A stretch of DNA of 59,108 nucleotides. Origin: Fibrobacter sp. Lineage in GTDB: Bacteria > Fibrobacterota > Fibrobacteria > Fibrobacterales > Fibrobacteraceae. This document shows positions 24,656-33,246 of this stretch, piece after piece. The stretch lies in contig JAFVTX010000023.1 in the NCBI GenBank assembly GCA_017503015.1, forward strand, positions 1-59,108, read 5' to 3'. Within the stretch, counting starts at the first letter, position 1. Each line of letters starts with the position of its first letter. Below the pieces are notes generated by a model. It was not told where the DNA came from and searched no databases. It saw only the letters and a program-made list of their open reading frames with translations. Made by a program: the position numbers and the translations under genes.

Positions 24656-26832
24656 AACTTGAACAGCATGCCAAATCGCATCTGGCCGTCGCGGACGCCG
24701 TCGTTGTCGCCTACGTCGCGGATGGTGGCAAAGTCGAACTGCAACATGTCCGAAATCATGAAGCCGAAACCGAAGTCCACTTCGCTACGCTGGCCCACGT
24801 CGTCGTAGAGGTAGCCCAGGCGGAGCGCGATGGTGTTGGCGTAGATGAATTCCGTACCTACGTTAAACACGCCCTGCATCAGGGAGTTCTTGGCGGCGGT
24901 AGCGCCGTGTCCGCCCCGTTCCGGGTTGGCGATGGATTTCCAGCAGGCGATGTAGAAGGGTTCGGGGTCGCCCTTGCTGTCGTCATAGACCACTTCGCGG
25001 TTGTAGTCGGCGGCCACGATCCACTTGTAGTCGGCAAGAGCCAGAAGCTCGTACGAAAGCCCAAGCCGCCAGGTGAGGGGGATGGGGTCTTCGATGGTCT
25101 TGTCCACGTAGTAGACGCTGGGGCCGATGTTGGCGAGAACCAAGGCTAGATTTAGTTTGTCTAAAATGACGCCCTTCTTGAGGATGCCCACGTCGAAGGC
25201 GTAGCCGAAGGTGGTTGCCTCCTCTTCGCCGGCGGCGGCTCCGGAGCTCAGGTCAGAATAGAAGAACTTGATAGAGAGGCCAAGACCGATGTTCCCGGGG
25301 AATCGGGTGCCGTAGCTCACGCCGCCCACGATTTCGGAACTGTTGTAGGCCACCAGGTCGTCGGCGTCGATATCGCCGGAAACCACCGTAGAACCGAAGC
25401 TCACAAAGTTCACGTGGAAACCGATGGTGCCCCAGTCTCCCATGGGTACCGTCATGCCGCCGTAGAGGTGGTACAGGTCGGGGATGTTCAAGATGGGCAA
25501 CAGCTTTTCGTAGAAGGCGGTTAGCTGATAGTCGGCGTCCTTGTACTGCTCCATGCCGTTTGCAGTGCTGAACCAAACATCGTTACCCTGGGGGAGAACC
25601 GCCCACACCTTGTTTACCGAAAGTCCGTTGCCGCTGTGGTAGTGGGTCCATTCGTCGTCGCTCTTGACGTCGCCTTCGGCGGTGCCCCGTTCTAGTTCGG
25701 CCTTGCGGCCGCTGGCGGTGGCGTAGTCCGGCAGGTGGCGCCAGACGCCCTTGTCGGTTGCAATCCAGATGGCGCCCTTGCGGTCCACCGAGATGTCGTT
25801 GATGGTATTGCCTTCGAACTTGATCTGTTCCCACTTGCGCAGGTTGAAATGGGAGAGGCCGTCTTTGTGGCTGGCCCACACGTGGCCGGAACTATCGACG
25901 GCAAGGGCCTTCGGGTTCAGGTCCATGATGCCGTCTTCTTCGGTGAAGAGGCTCCAGCGGTCCTTGTCGTTAACGCTTTTCTTGGGAACCAGGCGGGCAA
26001 CGCCTGCGCCTTCTACTGCCACAAACAGTTCCTTGCGGTTTTCGGACCACACCAGGGCGTTGATTTTCTGGCTGGGGAGCACCTTGCCCTTTTGCTCGAA
26101 CTGTCCGTTGCGGTACAAGAAGAGACCGTTGTCGGTGCCTATCCAGAGGCTTGCGCCTTGGTTCACCAGGGCGGTGATGCGCCTGCTGCCCAGTTCTTCG
26201 TCGTAGTTTTTCCAGGCCTTGCCGTCAAAGCGGAAGAGACTCTTGGGGGTGCCTACCCAGAGTTTTTCGGTGCGGTTGTCGTAGATGATGGCCGTGATGG
26301 TGTCGTTTACCACCAGGTTCCAGGGCATCTTGACTTCTACCACGTCGGATTCTTCTTCGGCGGACTTGATGTCGTTGAACTTTTTCACCTGGCGGGAGTA
26401 TTCGTCGATACCGCGTTCCGTACCTACATAGACCTTGACGGCGTCCTTAATCTTGGCGTTGCCTTGCAGGGTGACGGAGTGGTAGTCTACCCACTGCTCT
26501 CCGTCATAACGGAGGATGCCTTGGGCGGTTCCGGCCCAGAGTTCGCTCTTGGCGAAAAAGCCGTTCTTGCTGCGGGCCGCCATCTTGGTAAAGAAGGGAG
26601 CGGTCTTGGAATCGGCGGGGTAGGACATGCGCCATTCGTCGGCCAGGGGGCCAAAGGCAAGTCCTGCCGGGTTGTAGAACATGGCGGTGGCGTCGTCGGC
26701 AACGGCGGCGCCGACTTCACCCATACCCAGCTGGCGGGCGCCTACGGGCATTTCCAGGGTGATAATGGCGGATCCTGCGGCATGGGTCAGGACCGGTGCC
26801 GCTATCAGGAGGGCAAGGAGGGATTTACGCAA
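24652..26832 (-). CDS. PorV/PorQ-like barrel carrying an inserted propeller domain
   Basis: The best start is TTG 26832-26830, preceded by GGAGG and overlapping the stop of the upstream gene; it places the signal peptide (SLLALLIAAPVLTHAAG) right at the N-terminus. 726 residues follow. LEMPVGARQLGMGEVGAAVA plus ATAMFYNPAGLA is the PorV/PorQ signature at residues ~25-60. Residues ~80-430 hold repeated LWVGT, LWIGT and IWIAT blades of the two-component-regulator propeller type. The barrel resumes near residue 440 and ends MRFGMLFKF. PorV proteins serve type IX secretion or surface anchoring in Bacteroidetes; here the role is open. Confidence 0.75.
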   Translation of the reverse strand: MRKSLLALLIAAPVLTHAAGSAIITLEMPVGARQLGMGEVGAAVADDATAMFYNPAGLAFGPLADEWRMSYPADSKTAPFFTKMAARSKNGFFAKSELWAGTAQGILRYDGEQWVDYHSVTLQGNAKIKDAVKVYVGTERGIDEYSRQVKKFNDIKSAEEESDVVEVKMPWNLVVNDTITAIIYDNRTEKLWVGTPKSLFRFDGKAWKNYDEELGSRRITALVNQGASLWIGTDNGLFLYRNGQFEQKGKVLPSQKINALVWSENRKELFVAVEGAGVARLVPKKSVNDKDRWSLFTEEDGIMDLNPKALAVDSSGHVWASHKDGLSHFNLRKWEQIKFEGNTINDISVDRKGAIWIATDKGVWRHLPDYATASGRKAELERGTAEGDVKSDDEWTHYHSGNGLSVNKVWAVLPQGNDVWFSTANGMEQYKDADYQLTAFYEKLLPILNIPDLYHLYGGMTVPMGDWGTIGFHVNFVSFGSTVVSGDIDADDLVAYNSSEIVGGVSYGTRFPGNIGLGLSIKFFYSDLSSGAAAGEEEATTFGYAFDVGILKKGVILDKLNLALVLANIGPSVYYVDKTIEDPIPLTWRLGLSYELLALADYKWIVAADYNREVVYDDSKGDPEPFYIACWKSIANPERGGHGATAAKNSLMQGVFNVGTEFIYANTIALRLGYLYDDVGQRSEVDFGFGFMISDMLQFDFATIRDVGDNDGVRDGQMRFGMLFKF

Positions 26833-27391
26833 GTTGCCTCCAGTCGGGGACTTCGTAGGTGCTTCCGTGGGAGGGTACAACGGCCTTCCAGCCGGACTTG
26901 CTGGGGTTTTCCCAGGGCTGCTTGGGCAAAAGCTTGCAGTCGCAGCCCAGCACGTAGGGCGGCAAAATTTCGGCGTGGTTCCTTATTTGCTCGCGAGTAA
27001 TAAAATTGTCTTCGCCGACGAACTTCACGTAATTCTTGCCCTTGGGGCCTAGTTCGATGCGGTAGGTGACGGTGCCGTTCTTGTCACCTTCGTCGATGGT
27101 GCGGATGGTCTCTTCGAGAGAGGCGTTCCACTGGCGGATATATTCTTCCCGCTGTTCGGGGGTGAGCTGCGTCTGGGTTTCTAGCCAGGAACGCAGGGAT
27201 ACTTCGGAGGGCTTTACGTTGGTGAGGGATTCCCGTGCGGGGCGGACCACCACGGCATACTGGCCGGAAACGTCGATAACCGGCTTGGGTTCTTCTTTTT
27301 CTTCGGTGCTGTGGATAACCACGTAGGCACCGATGGCCGCAAGAATAATGGACAGCACGACAATCGTTATGACAATAACAACAGATAGCAT
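26825..27391 (-). CDS. Membrane-anchored protein of unknown function
   Basis: 188 residues: one N-terminal membrane helix (VVIVITIVVLSIILAAIGAY) and a mixed polar domain outside, with charged Glu/Lys-rich sequence and two Cys (GCDCKLLP). No family recognised. Its stop overlaps the TTG start of the propeller-barrel gene, and its last codons contain that gene's ribosome site, so the pair is translationally coupled and probably works together at the envelope. Confidence 0.65.
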   Translation of the reverse strand: MLSVVIVITIVVLSIILAAIGAYVVIHSTEEKEEPKPVIDVSGQYAVVVRPARESLTNVKPSEVSLRSWLETQTQLTPEQREEYIRQWNASLEETIRTIDEGDKNGTVTYRIELGPKGKNYVKFVGEDNFITREQIRNHAEILPPYVLGCDCKLLPKQPWENPSKSGWKAVVPSHGSTYEVPDWRQLA

Positions 27392-27468
27392 ATTCTTTTT
27401 CCGTTCAACTGTGGAAAAACCTTACTCTGTAAAACTAGCATTTTCTATCTTGTGGGGTAGGAGTTTTT

Positions 27469-28899
27469 ATGCCGAAATTGAAGATTTTCTTGGTCCTCGC
27501 GTTATTTTGTAATCTGTGGGCTATCCCTTTTAACATTGAAAGCGTCAGGGACGGTCAGGGCGACGAGATCCGCAAGGGCCAGCTTATCAAGGTCCATTTT
27601 AAGGGCTACCTGATTCTCGACAGCCTGCAGATGGAAGAAATGCGGAAAAGGGCCATGGAAGACTCCCTGGCGGCTCTGGAATTTGCAACGCCAGAGACAT
27701 CTACGGATTCTGTGACAGCGGACAGTGCCAAGGCCGCCCCTGCCGATACGGCAAAAACCGCTCAGGATGCCACAAAGTCGAAGGATTCGAAGGCCACAAC
27801 TGCAGACATGGCTAAGGACTCAAAAGTCGCCGTGCCCGCCCCTACGGATAGTGCCACTGCGGCGAGGAACATTGCGGCCACGGCAGACAGCATCGCCCGT
27901 TACAAGGACAAGTGGCTCTACGCCAGTTCCTACGATGGAGAGCCTCTGGAATTTACCTTGGGAATGGGGCAGGTTATCCAGGGCTGGGAAAAGGGAATCC
28001 TGGGCATGAAGGTGGGTGAAATCCGCTACCTGACGGTGCCTGCGGTCATGGCTTATGGCGACCGTTCCCTAGAAAACATTCCGCCCAATTCCGACCTGTA
28101 CTTCGAGGTGGAGCTGGTCCATGCCGACCCGCCCATGGAGCCGGACAAGTTCCCCCAGAGTGTAGACGCCCTCAAGTGGAAAGAAATTTCCAAGGGCCTC
28201 AAGGCCTACGACGAGAAATCGGGTAGCGGCAAGCCTGCAGTCGCTGGTGCAACCCTCAAGACCCATTACACCGGCTGGCTCCTTTCGGGGCGCAAGTTTG
28301 GCAGTTCCAAGGACTTGGGCAAGCCTTTAGAAGTGGTTCTCGGCAACGGCAAACTTATCAAGGGCTGGGAACAGGGGCTAGACGGCATGCGTGAAGGCGG
28401 GGTCCGCTGGCTCCGTGTGGCGCCAGCCATGGGCTACGGTGCAACGGCTTATTCTATGATTCCTTCCAATTCCACCCTGATTTTCCGGGTGGAGTTGGTG
28501 GAGTCCGAAGTGGATTCCGCAGTTGTCGAAAAGATGGACTTTTTCCCGGATACCACCACCCTTGCTCTTGAAAACGGTTCCGAAGGCCTGCGCTACGCCA
28601 TCGTGAAGCCTGGCGAGGGAGAACCTGCGAAGGTGGGCTCTAAGGTCCGGGTGCATTACACGGGCTGGCTCACCAACGGTCACAAGTTCGACAGCTCCCG
28701 TGACCGTGACCAGGAATTTAGTTTCCCCTTGGGCGGTGGCCGTGTGATTCGCGGTTGGGAGTTGGGGGTTGCCGGAATGCTTCCCGGCGAAAAGCGCATC
28801 TTGATTGTGCCTCCTGGCCTTGGCTACGGAGCCCGTGCCGCAGGCCCCATCCCAGGCGGTTCTACGCTTATCTTTGCCGTGGAGTATTTGGGCGAGTAA
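27469..28899 (+). CDS. FKBP-type peptidyl-prolyl isomerase with three FKBP domains
   Basis: 476 residues with a signal peptide (MPKLKIFLVLALFCNLWA), so it acts outside the cytoplasm on folding envelope proteins. Three FKBP domains can be seen: residues ~20-220, ~225-350 and ~365-476. Each has the family core, e.g. VIQGWEKGILGMKVGE, LIKGWEQGLDGMREGG and VIRGWELGVAGMLPGE, and YGxR/YGA motifs near its end. The first domain is split by a ~90-residue Ala/Asp/Lys/Thr-rich insert. The ribosome site GGAG is well placed. Its stop overlaps the next start (TAATG), so it is coupled to the DUF1538 transporter gene. Confidence 0.9.
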   Translation: MPKLKIFLVLALFCNLWAIPFNIESVRDGQGDEIRKGQLIKVHFKGYLILDSLQMEEMRKRAMEDSLAALEFATPETSTDSVTADSAKAAPADTAKTAQDATKSKDSKATTADMAKDSKVAVPAPTDSATAARNIAATADSIARYKDKWLYASSYDGEPLEFTLGMGQVIQGWEKGILGMKVGEIRYLTVPAVMAYGDRSLENIPPNSDLYFEVELVHADPPMEPDKFPQSVDALKWKEISKGLKAYDEKSGSGKPAVAGATLKTHYTGWLLSGRKFGSSKDLGKPLEVVLGNGKLIKGWEQGLDGMREGGVRWLRVAPAMGYGATAYSMIPSNSTLIFRVELVESEVDSAVVEKMDFFPDTTTLALENGSEGLRYAIVKPGEGEPAKVGSKVRVHYTGWLTNGHKFDSSRDRDQEFSFPLGGGRVIRGWELGVAGMLPGEKRILIVPPGLGYGARAAGPIPGGSTLIFAVEYLGE

Positions 28900-30431
28900 T
28901 GTTCAAGTCCTTCTTTGAAAAACTTCACGAGGCGTTTTCGTCGGTGCTGCCGGTCACCTTGATTGTGCTGTTTCTTTCCTTTACGCCCCTGGTGGAACTT
29001 TCTACAAAGGAACTGGTTGTTTTTTTGGTCTGTGCGGTATTCCTCATCGCGGGAATCGGACTTTTTAATCTGGGGGCGGACCTTGCCATGACGCCTATGG
29101 GCGAACAGGTGGGCTCTGGCCTTGCCAAGTCCCGCAAGTTGCAGCTGCTCGCTTCGGTCTGTTTTGCCATGGGCGTGTTCATCACCATTGCAGAACCCGA
29201 CCTTTCGGTGCTTGCCGAACAGGTCAAGCAGGCGGTACACCCCACGCTGCTGGTGGCCACGGTGGGCGTTGGCGTGGGACTGTTCCTGCTGCTTTCGATT
29301 ATCAAGATTGTTTTCAGGCTGGACCTTTCGAGCATCATCATCTTTTTTTACATGGTGCTTTTCATGTTGGGCATGCTCATGGTGTCCATGGGCAGGGAAA
29401 TTTTTGTCCCGCTGGCTTTTGATTCGGGCGGCGTGACGACGGGCCCTATTACGGTTCCCTTTATCATGGCGCTGGGCGTGGGTGTGGCCGGCGCCATTGG
29501 CGGTAAGCATGCTAGTGAGAATAGTTTCGGCTTGATTGCCCTTTGCTCCGTAGGGCCGATTCTCGCTTTGATGGGCCTGGTTCTTTTTTCTAAGGGCGAC
29601 CTGACTTATTCCCTTGAGCCTGCGGCCTATTCTGTAGACGCATGCCTCGGTAGCCATTTTATTCCGACTGTCCTTGAGGTGGCCAAAGAGGTGTTTGTTG
29701 CCCTGGCACTAATTGTGGTGTTTTTCATGGTGCTCCAGTTTTTTGCCTTCAAGCTTTCCCGCAATAGCCTTCTTAGAATCGGGTTCGGCATCTGCTATAC
29801 CTTTGCAGGGCTCCTGATATTTTTGACGGCGGTGAAGATTGGCTTTATGCCCGTGGGCTTCGAGCTTGGCCGCGCCCTGGCCCAAAGCCCCCATATTCTC
29901 GTGGCATCGGGCTTTGTCATCGGCATGGTGGTGGTGCTTGCAGAACCTGCGGTGCACGTGCTGAACAGGCAGGTCGAAGAAATTACCGGCGGCCTCGTGA
30001 CCAAGCGTTCCATGCTGGTGGCCCTTTCTATTGGCGTGGGCGTTTCTATCGGGCTTTCCATGTTCCGCATCTACATGGGCTTCCCCCTGATTTACTACCT
30101 GATTCCCGGCTATTTTGTTTCCCTCGGCCTGTCGTTCTTTGTGCCCAAGCTTTATACGGCTATCGCCTTCGACTCGGGTGGTGTGGCCAGCGGACCCTTG
30201 ACCTCCACCTTTATACTGCCTCTTTCTATCGGGGCTTGCTCCGTCATCCACGGCGGTGACGATTCCATTCTGAGTTATGCTTTCGGTATCGTGGCCATGG
30301 TGGCCATGACTCCCTTGATTACCATCCAGATTCTCGGCTTCAAGGCCATTGTTTCTAGGTTCTTCAGGAACCGCAACATGATGCGCCGTATCCAGGATGC
30401 CGACGACGAGCAGATTATAGACTTTGTGTAG
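28899..30431 (+). CDS. DUF1538 membrane transporter-like protein
   Basis: ATG 28899 overlaps the FKBP stop and gives 510 residues, mostly membrane helices. The chain is an internal duplication: TIAEPDLSVLAEQV plus AFDSGGVTTGPITVPF in the first half, and LAEPAVHVLNRQVEE plus AFDSGGVASGPLTSTF in the second. These repeated AEP and DSGG motifs identify the DUF1538 family, thought to be transporters. Two PII-like signal proteins follow at once, the classic arrangement of a PII-controlled transporter such as AmtB-GlnK. The substrate cannot be told from sequence. Confidence 0.85.
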   Translation: MFKSFFEKLHEAFSSVLPVTLIVLFLSFTPLVELSTKELVVFLVCAVFLIAGIGLFNLGADLAMTPMGEQVGSGLAKSRKLQLLASVCFAMGVFITIAEPDLSVLAEQVKQAVHPTLLVATVGVGVGLFLLLSIIKIVFRLDLSSIIIFFYMVLFMLGMLMVSMGREIFVPLAFDSGGVTTGPITVPFIMALGVGVAGAIGGKHASENSFGLIALCSVGPILALMGLVLFSKGDLTYSLEPAAYSVDACLGSHFIPTVLEVAKEVFVALALIVVFFMVLQFFAFKLSRNSLLRIGFGICYTFAGLLIFLTAVKIGFMPVGFELGRALAQSPHILVASGFVIGMVVVLAEPAVHVLNRQVEEITGGLVTKRSMLVALSIGVGVSIGLSMFRIYMGFPLIYYLIPGYFVSLGLSFFVPKLYTAIAFDSGGVASGPLTSTFILPLSIGACSVIHGGDDSILSYAFGIVAMVAMTPLITIQILGFKAIVSRFFRNRNMMRRIQDADDEQIIDFV

Positions 30432-30439
30432 GGAGCGGT

Positions 30440-30862
30440 ATGGCTGAAAAGGAAAGACAGGTCAGGCGAAAGAGAAGCGGGTCTCCCGATGGGCATTCCA
30501 AGGTGTCCATGAACCGCCTCAAGATTCTCGTGACCATGGTGAACCGCGCCAAGGCGGATTTTTACATGGACCACATCCAGTCTTTTGGCGTGAACATGCA
30601 GATGGTCTTTTATGGCAGGGGAACCGCCTCTCAGGAAGTTCTTACGGCCATCGGTCTGGTGGATTCCGAGCGTGCGGTTATTCTGAGCGTGATAGGCGAG
30701 GACAAGCTCAAGGCGGCCCTGGAAAGCATCGAAGAAAAATTCAACACCATCGCGGGTGGCAAGGGTATCGCCTGTACGATTCCCATGACAAGCATTATCG
30801 GCAAGTCCATTTTCAACTTTTTGAGCGACAACCGCAAGGCGGTACGGAGGAACGAGAAATGA
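30440..30862 (+). CDS. PII-like signalling protein, first copy
   Basis: 140 residues. After a basic N-terminal tail (KERQVRRKRSGSPDGH) the chain follows the PII ferredoxin-like fold: KILVTMVNRAKADFYMDHIQ, the T-loop region MVFYGRGTAS, and a B-loop-like GGKGIACTIPMTSIIG. The Tyr of GlnB used for uridylylation is absent, so any control is more likely by ligand binding. Its start lies 8 bases after the transporter stop, behind GGGAG. It probably binds the DUF1538 protein. It overlaps the next PII-like gene by ATGA. Confidence 0.8.
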   Translation: MAEKERQVRRKRSGSPDGHSKVSMNRLKILVTMVNRAKADFYMDHIQSFGVNMQMVFYGRGTASQEVLTAIGLVDSERAVILSVIGEDKLKAALESIEEKFNTIAGGKGIACTIPMTSIIGKSIFNFLSDNRKAVRRNEK

Positions 30863-31230
30863 GCGCAAGCAAGCACGAGATGATTATGTGCATTGTCAAT
30901 GCCGGATTTTCCGAGACGGTCATGGAGGCGGCCAAGAGTGCAGGCGCCCGTGGCGGCACTATCCTGAACGGTCGCGGCACGGCCAACAAGGAGGCGGAAT
31001 CTTTTTTCCACATCGCCATCCAGCCCGAAAAGGAGGTGGTGATGATTCTGGTGTCCGCAGAAATCAAGGACGCCGTGCTCCACGCCCTATACCAGAAGGC
31101 AGGGCTAGACACCATGGGCCAGGGCATCGCGTTTTCGCTCCCCGTAGATGAAGTGGTGGGGCTTACCCCGTGGAAAGCCGTAGATAAAGACGGCAAGACC
31201 CTCAAGATGCCCGCCGTCGCGAAGGCTTAG
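30859..31230 (+). CDS. PII-like signalling protein, second copy
   Basis: 123 residues with the PII pattern: MIMCIVNAGFSETVMEAAK, then GARGGTILNGRGTA, which resembles a T-loop, and MGQGIAFSLPVDEVVGL, the B/C-loop. It is about as different from the first copy as two PII families are, so the pair may form a heteromeric sensor. ATG 30859 overlaps the previous stop, coupling translation. The two PII-like proteins and the DUF1538 membrane protein form one unit behind the FKBP gene. Confidence 0.82.
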   Translation: MSASKHEMIMCIVNAGFSETVMEAAKSAGARGGTILNGRGTANKEAESFFHIAIQPEKEVVMILVSAEIKDAVLHALYQKAGLDTMGQGIAFSLPVDEVVGLTPWKAVDKDGKTLKMPAVAKA

Positions 31231-31266
31231 GCTTTGCAAATTCCAAAGAGTAAAATTGTCAACTGG

Positions 31267-31297
31267 ACTTAACGATTTTTGCTTGATTTTGTTAAGT
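31267..31297. terminator. Hairpin between convergent genes
   Basis: ACTTAAC pairs with GTTAAGT around a T-rich loop. It lies where the PII-like gene and the XRE gene converge and overlaps the XRE stop codon. Weak. Confidence 0.35.
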
Positions 31298-31663
31298 GTG
31301 GTTGCCAATTATGCGTAATTTAGAACCATTTTGATGTGGTGCTTTTTTTGGAGGGTAGCAGTCGCTTGCCTCGATAAGGACTTCTTGCAGGAATTCGCCG
31401 GGCTGATAGCCGAAAAATGCGGCTAGCCGGATGAAGTTTGCCATGGTGAGCTGGGTGTGGCTAAAGTGCCCGCTCTTGCGCTTGATGCCGACTTCCACGC
31501 CGTAGAGGGTGTTCTTGTGGAGACCGAGCTGGAACGCGAGCCCGTCGCGGGTGATGCCCCTTGCCTTGCGGTGCCGCCTGAGTACCTTTGCGAGGGCTTC
31601 GGAGAAGCGGTCATCCTCAATTTTCTGCAAGTTTTGCAGGTCTATCTTTGGCATGTGTAGCAT
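31292..31663 (-). CDS. XRE-family transcriptional regulator
   Basis: 123 residues with a helix-turn-helix of the XRE/Cro type at ~residues 30-90: RKARGITRDGLAFQLGLHKN followed by TLYGVEVGIKRKSGHF. An alternative start (Met4) is 9 bases in. It is transcribed away from a 287-base region holding several TCTGT/ACAGA palindromes, which are likely its own operators and also serve the divergent gene at 31951. The first ~34 codons plus this upstream region are duplicated at 38306-38659, where the gene copy is cut off. Target and ligand are unknown. Confidence 0.82.
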   Translation of the reverse strand: MLHMPKIDLQNLQKIEDDRFSEALAKVLRRHRKARGITRDGLAFQLGLHKNTLYGVEVGIKRKSGHFSHTQLTMANFIRLAAFFGYQPGEFLQEVLIEASDCYPPKKAPHQNGSKLRIIGNHT

Positions 31664-31913
31664 GCCAAGATATTAGTTTTTGGACTGTCCTTGGGGTATA
31701 TAGATGTCTGTTATTATTTTACAGAGGATTGTGATAGCGTGAAGAAGGCTTGGCGGGGTGGCGAAATAGCTTGAAGGGGCCAATTTTGCTTTGTTTGTTC
31801 AAAAAAAGCAAGAAAAACCACATATCTCTGTGATTTTTGGAAAATAATGATGTATATTTCGTAAATGTTACAGATGTCTGTGACTCCTGGTCGGGGTTAT
31901 CCCGGTTCTGGCC
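31560..31913. repeat. Direct repeat, copy 1 (XRE 5' end plus divergent promoter)
   Basis: About 354 bases nearly identical to 38306-38659, offset 6746. It covers the first ~34 codons of the XRE gene and the divergent promoter region to the left of the gene at 31951. Confidence 0.92.
31707..31881. promoter_or_regulatory. Operator/promoter region with TCTGT/ACAGA and TGTGA palindromes
   Basis: TCTGT and ACAGA at 31707-31725, AAACCACA-N6-TGTGATTT at 31815-31836, and ACAGA-TG-TCTGT at 31870-31881. TATATTT at ~31852 could be a -10 box for the gene at 31951. Probable binding sites for the XRE regulator. Confidence 0.5.
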
Positions 31914-31916
31914 AAG
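31887..31916 (+). promoter_or_regulatory. Leader hairpin, copy 1
   Basis: CTGGTC pairs imperfectly with GGCCAAG around GGGG-TTAT-CCCG. The same 29-base element occurs at 33185-33213 and 38631-38659, each shortly before a small gene. Confidence 0.5.
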
Positions 31917-31950
31917 TAACAACACAGGGAGATAAAGAGAGGATAATCAT

Positions 31951-32325
31951 ATGGTCAAAAAAATAATTTTGGGCTTGCTAGTGACGGCTGCATTCTGTTT
32001 TGCGCGTCAGTGCAAATGGACTTATGTAGAATTCTACCAAGTGGATGGCAATGGCAATTTTCTACAAAAGGTGGTGCTGCCAGATCACGATGTAGATTTC
32101 AGGGGCGATGGTGATAAAGTCTTTGAGGCATTTTATGAATGCGATGATGGTTACAAGAGCTCGACTACTCGTACCTCCTTCGACCGATTAGTTCGTTCTG
32201 CGGAAAATAACACCATACTGTATTTTATCAGGACTACTGGAGCCTCGTCATGCATGGCTTGGACTTTTATTTACAATGGTACGATAAAAGATGATGGCGC
32301 AACATCAACCAACTGTGGACTATAG
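31951..32325 (+). CDS. Small secreted Cys-containing protein, paralogue A
   Basis: 124 residues with a signal peptide (KKIILGLLVTAAFCFA), then a ~105-residue domain starting RQCKWT and ending CGL. Four Cys after the signal (QCKW, YECDDGYK, SSCMAW, TNCGL) are kept in the paralogue at 33247, so two disulfides are likely. No family recognised; lineage-specific. It is divergent from the XRE regulator and controlled from the shared operator region, so its expression probably depends on that regulator. An AGAGAGGA ribosome site precedes the ATG. Confidence 0.65.
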   Translation: MVKKIILGLLVTAAFCFARQCKWTYVEFYQVDGNGNFLQKVVLPDHDVDFRGDGDKVFEAFYECDDGYKSSTTRTSFDRLVRSAENNTILYFIRTTGASSCMAWTFIYNGTIKDDGATSTNCGL

Positions 32326-32364
32326 TTTAGAAATATAAAAGCAAATTTTTCAAGTGAGATAAAG

Positions 32365-33099
32365 ATGAAAAAGATACTAGTCTTGACGGGACTGGTTTTT
32401 TGGGCGGTTCTTGGCATGTCATGCGGGAACAATGCTGAAGACACATCAGCCAAAAATTCGTTCTTTAATCGAGAAAGTGCTCAACAAGATCAGGCTCCCG
32501 CAGAAGACACATCTGTCAAAGATGCAGACGGAAACTCGTATAGAGTAGTAACCATAGGTAACCAGACCTGGATGGCGGAGAATCTCAAACTAAGAACGAG
32601 TGATTCGTGGTGCTACGATGATAACGAATTGATGTGTGAAAAATATGGGCGCTTGTATACATGGGCAGCTGCTATGGGGTATCCGAGCAGATATAATCAT
32701 GAGCAGCCTGATGAACAATATCCACACAAAAATGTTTGCCCTGCTGGGTTCCGGATTCCGACTGAATCTGATTTTGAAACTCTATTTGCTCATGTGAAAG
32801 ACGCCGGTGAACTAATCTCGACGACACTTTGGGGTAATTATAATGGGTCTGACAAATATGGATTCAATGCGTTGCCAGCTGGTTTTCGCATGGACCAACT
32901 ATATCCAGACTGTGAAGGCGAATACAGCGATTGCATCACTGAATACTACAATCGTTTGGGAGAAACGGCGGAGTTTTGGACATCTACAAAAGTTAGTAAT
33001 TCTTCGGTAAAAAGCGTTCAATTATATATGAAGTCTCACAATATATGGAACGGAGATAAATCATATGGTTATAGTGTTCGTTGCATAAAAGACGAATAA
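32365..33099 (+). CDS. FISUMP-domain lipoprotein
   Basis: 244 residues. A lipoprotein signal with lipobox LGMSC is followed by a ~30-residue linker. From residue ~53 runs the Fibrobacter succinogenes major paralogous domain: DADGNSYRVVTIGNQTWMAE, WCYDDNELMCEKYGRLYTWA, then CPAGFRIPTESDFETL and the C-terminal YGYSVRCIKDE. Such proteins are exported and numerous in this lineage; the fold resembles a C-type-lectin/formylglycine-enzyme type. Function is unknown, surface interaction being usual speculation. The signal region is nearly identical to that of the lipoprotein at 35534, as is the upstream TTTTCAAGTGAG. Confidence 0.88.
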   Translation: MKKILVLTGLVFWAVLGMSCGNNAEDTSAKNSFFNRESAQQDQAPAEDTSVKDADGNSYRVVTIGNQTWMAENLKLRTSDSWCYDDNELMCEKYGRLYTWAAAMGYPSRYNHEQPDEQYPHKNVCPAGFRIPTESDFETLFAHVKDAGELISTTLWGNYNGSDKYGFNALPAGFRMDQLYPDCEGEYSDCITEYYNRLGETAEFWTSTKVSNSSVKSVQLYMKSHNIWNGDKSYGYSVRCIKDE

Positions 33100-33184
33100 A
33101 CTGTGAAACCTCCCGTTCTATTCACAATCTCTTTAATTTTACACGGGCCGGTATTATTTCTATAATCATGAATGACCGTAACTA

Positions 33185-33213
33185 CTGGTCGTGGCGCTGT
33201 CGGCTTTGACCAG
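33185..33213 (+). promoter_or_regulatory. Leader hairpin, copy 3
   Basis: CTGGTC and GACCAG pair perfectly around a 17-base loop; the loop differs from the other copies while the arms are kept. It precedes the gene at 33247 by ~35 bases. Confidence 0.5.
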
Positions 33214-33246
33214 GTGACAACACAGGCAGGTAAAGAGGGTAATCAT

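Noticed and set aside
25735-27000. 421-codon plus-strand frame opposite the propeller-barrel gene
   Set aside because: No recognisable domain, runs across two well-supported minus-strand genes.
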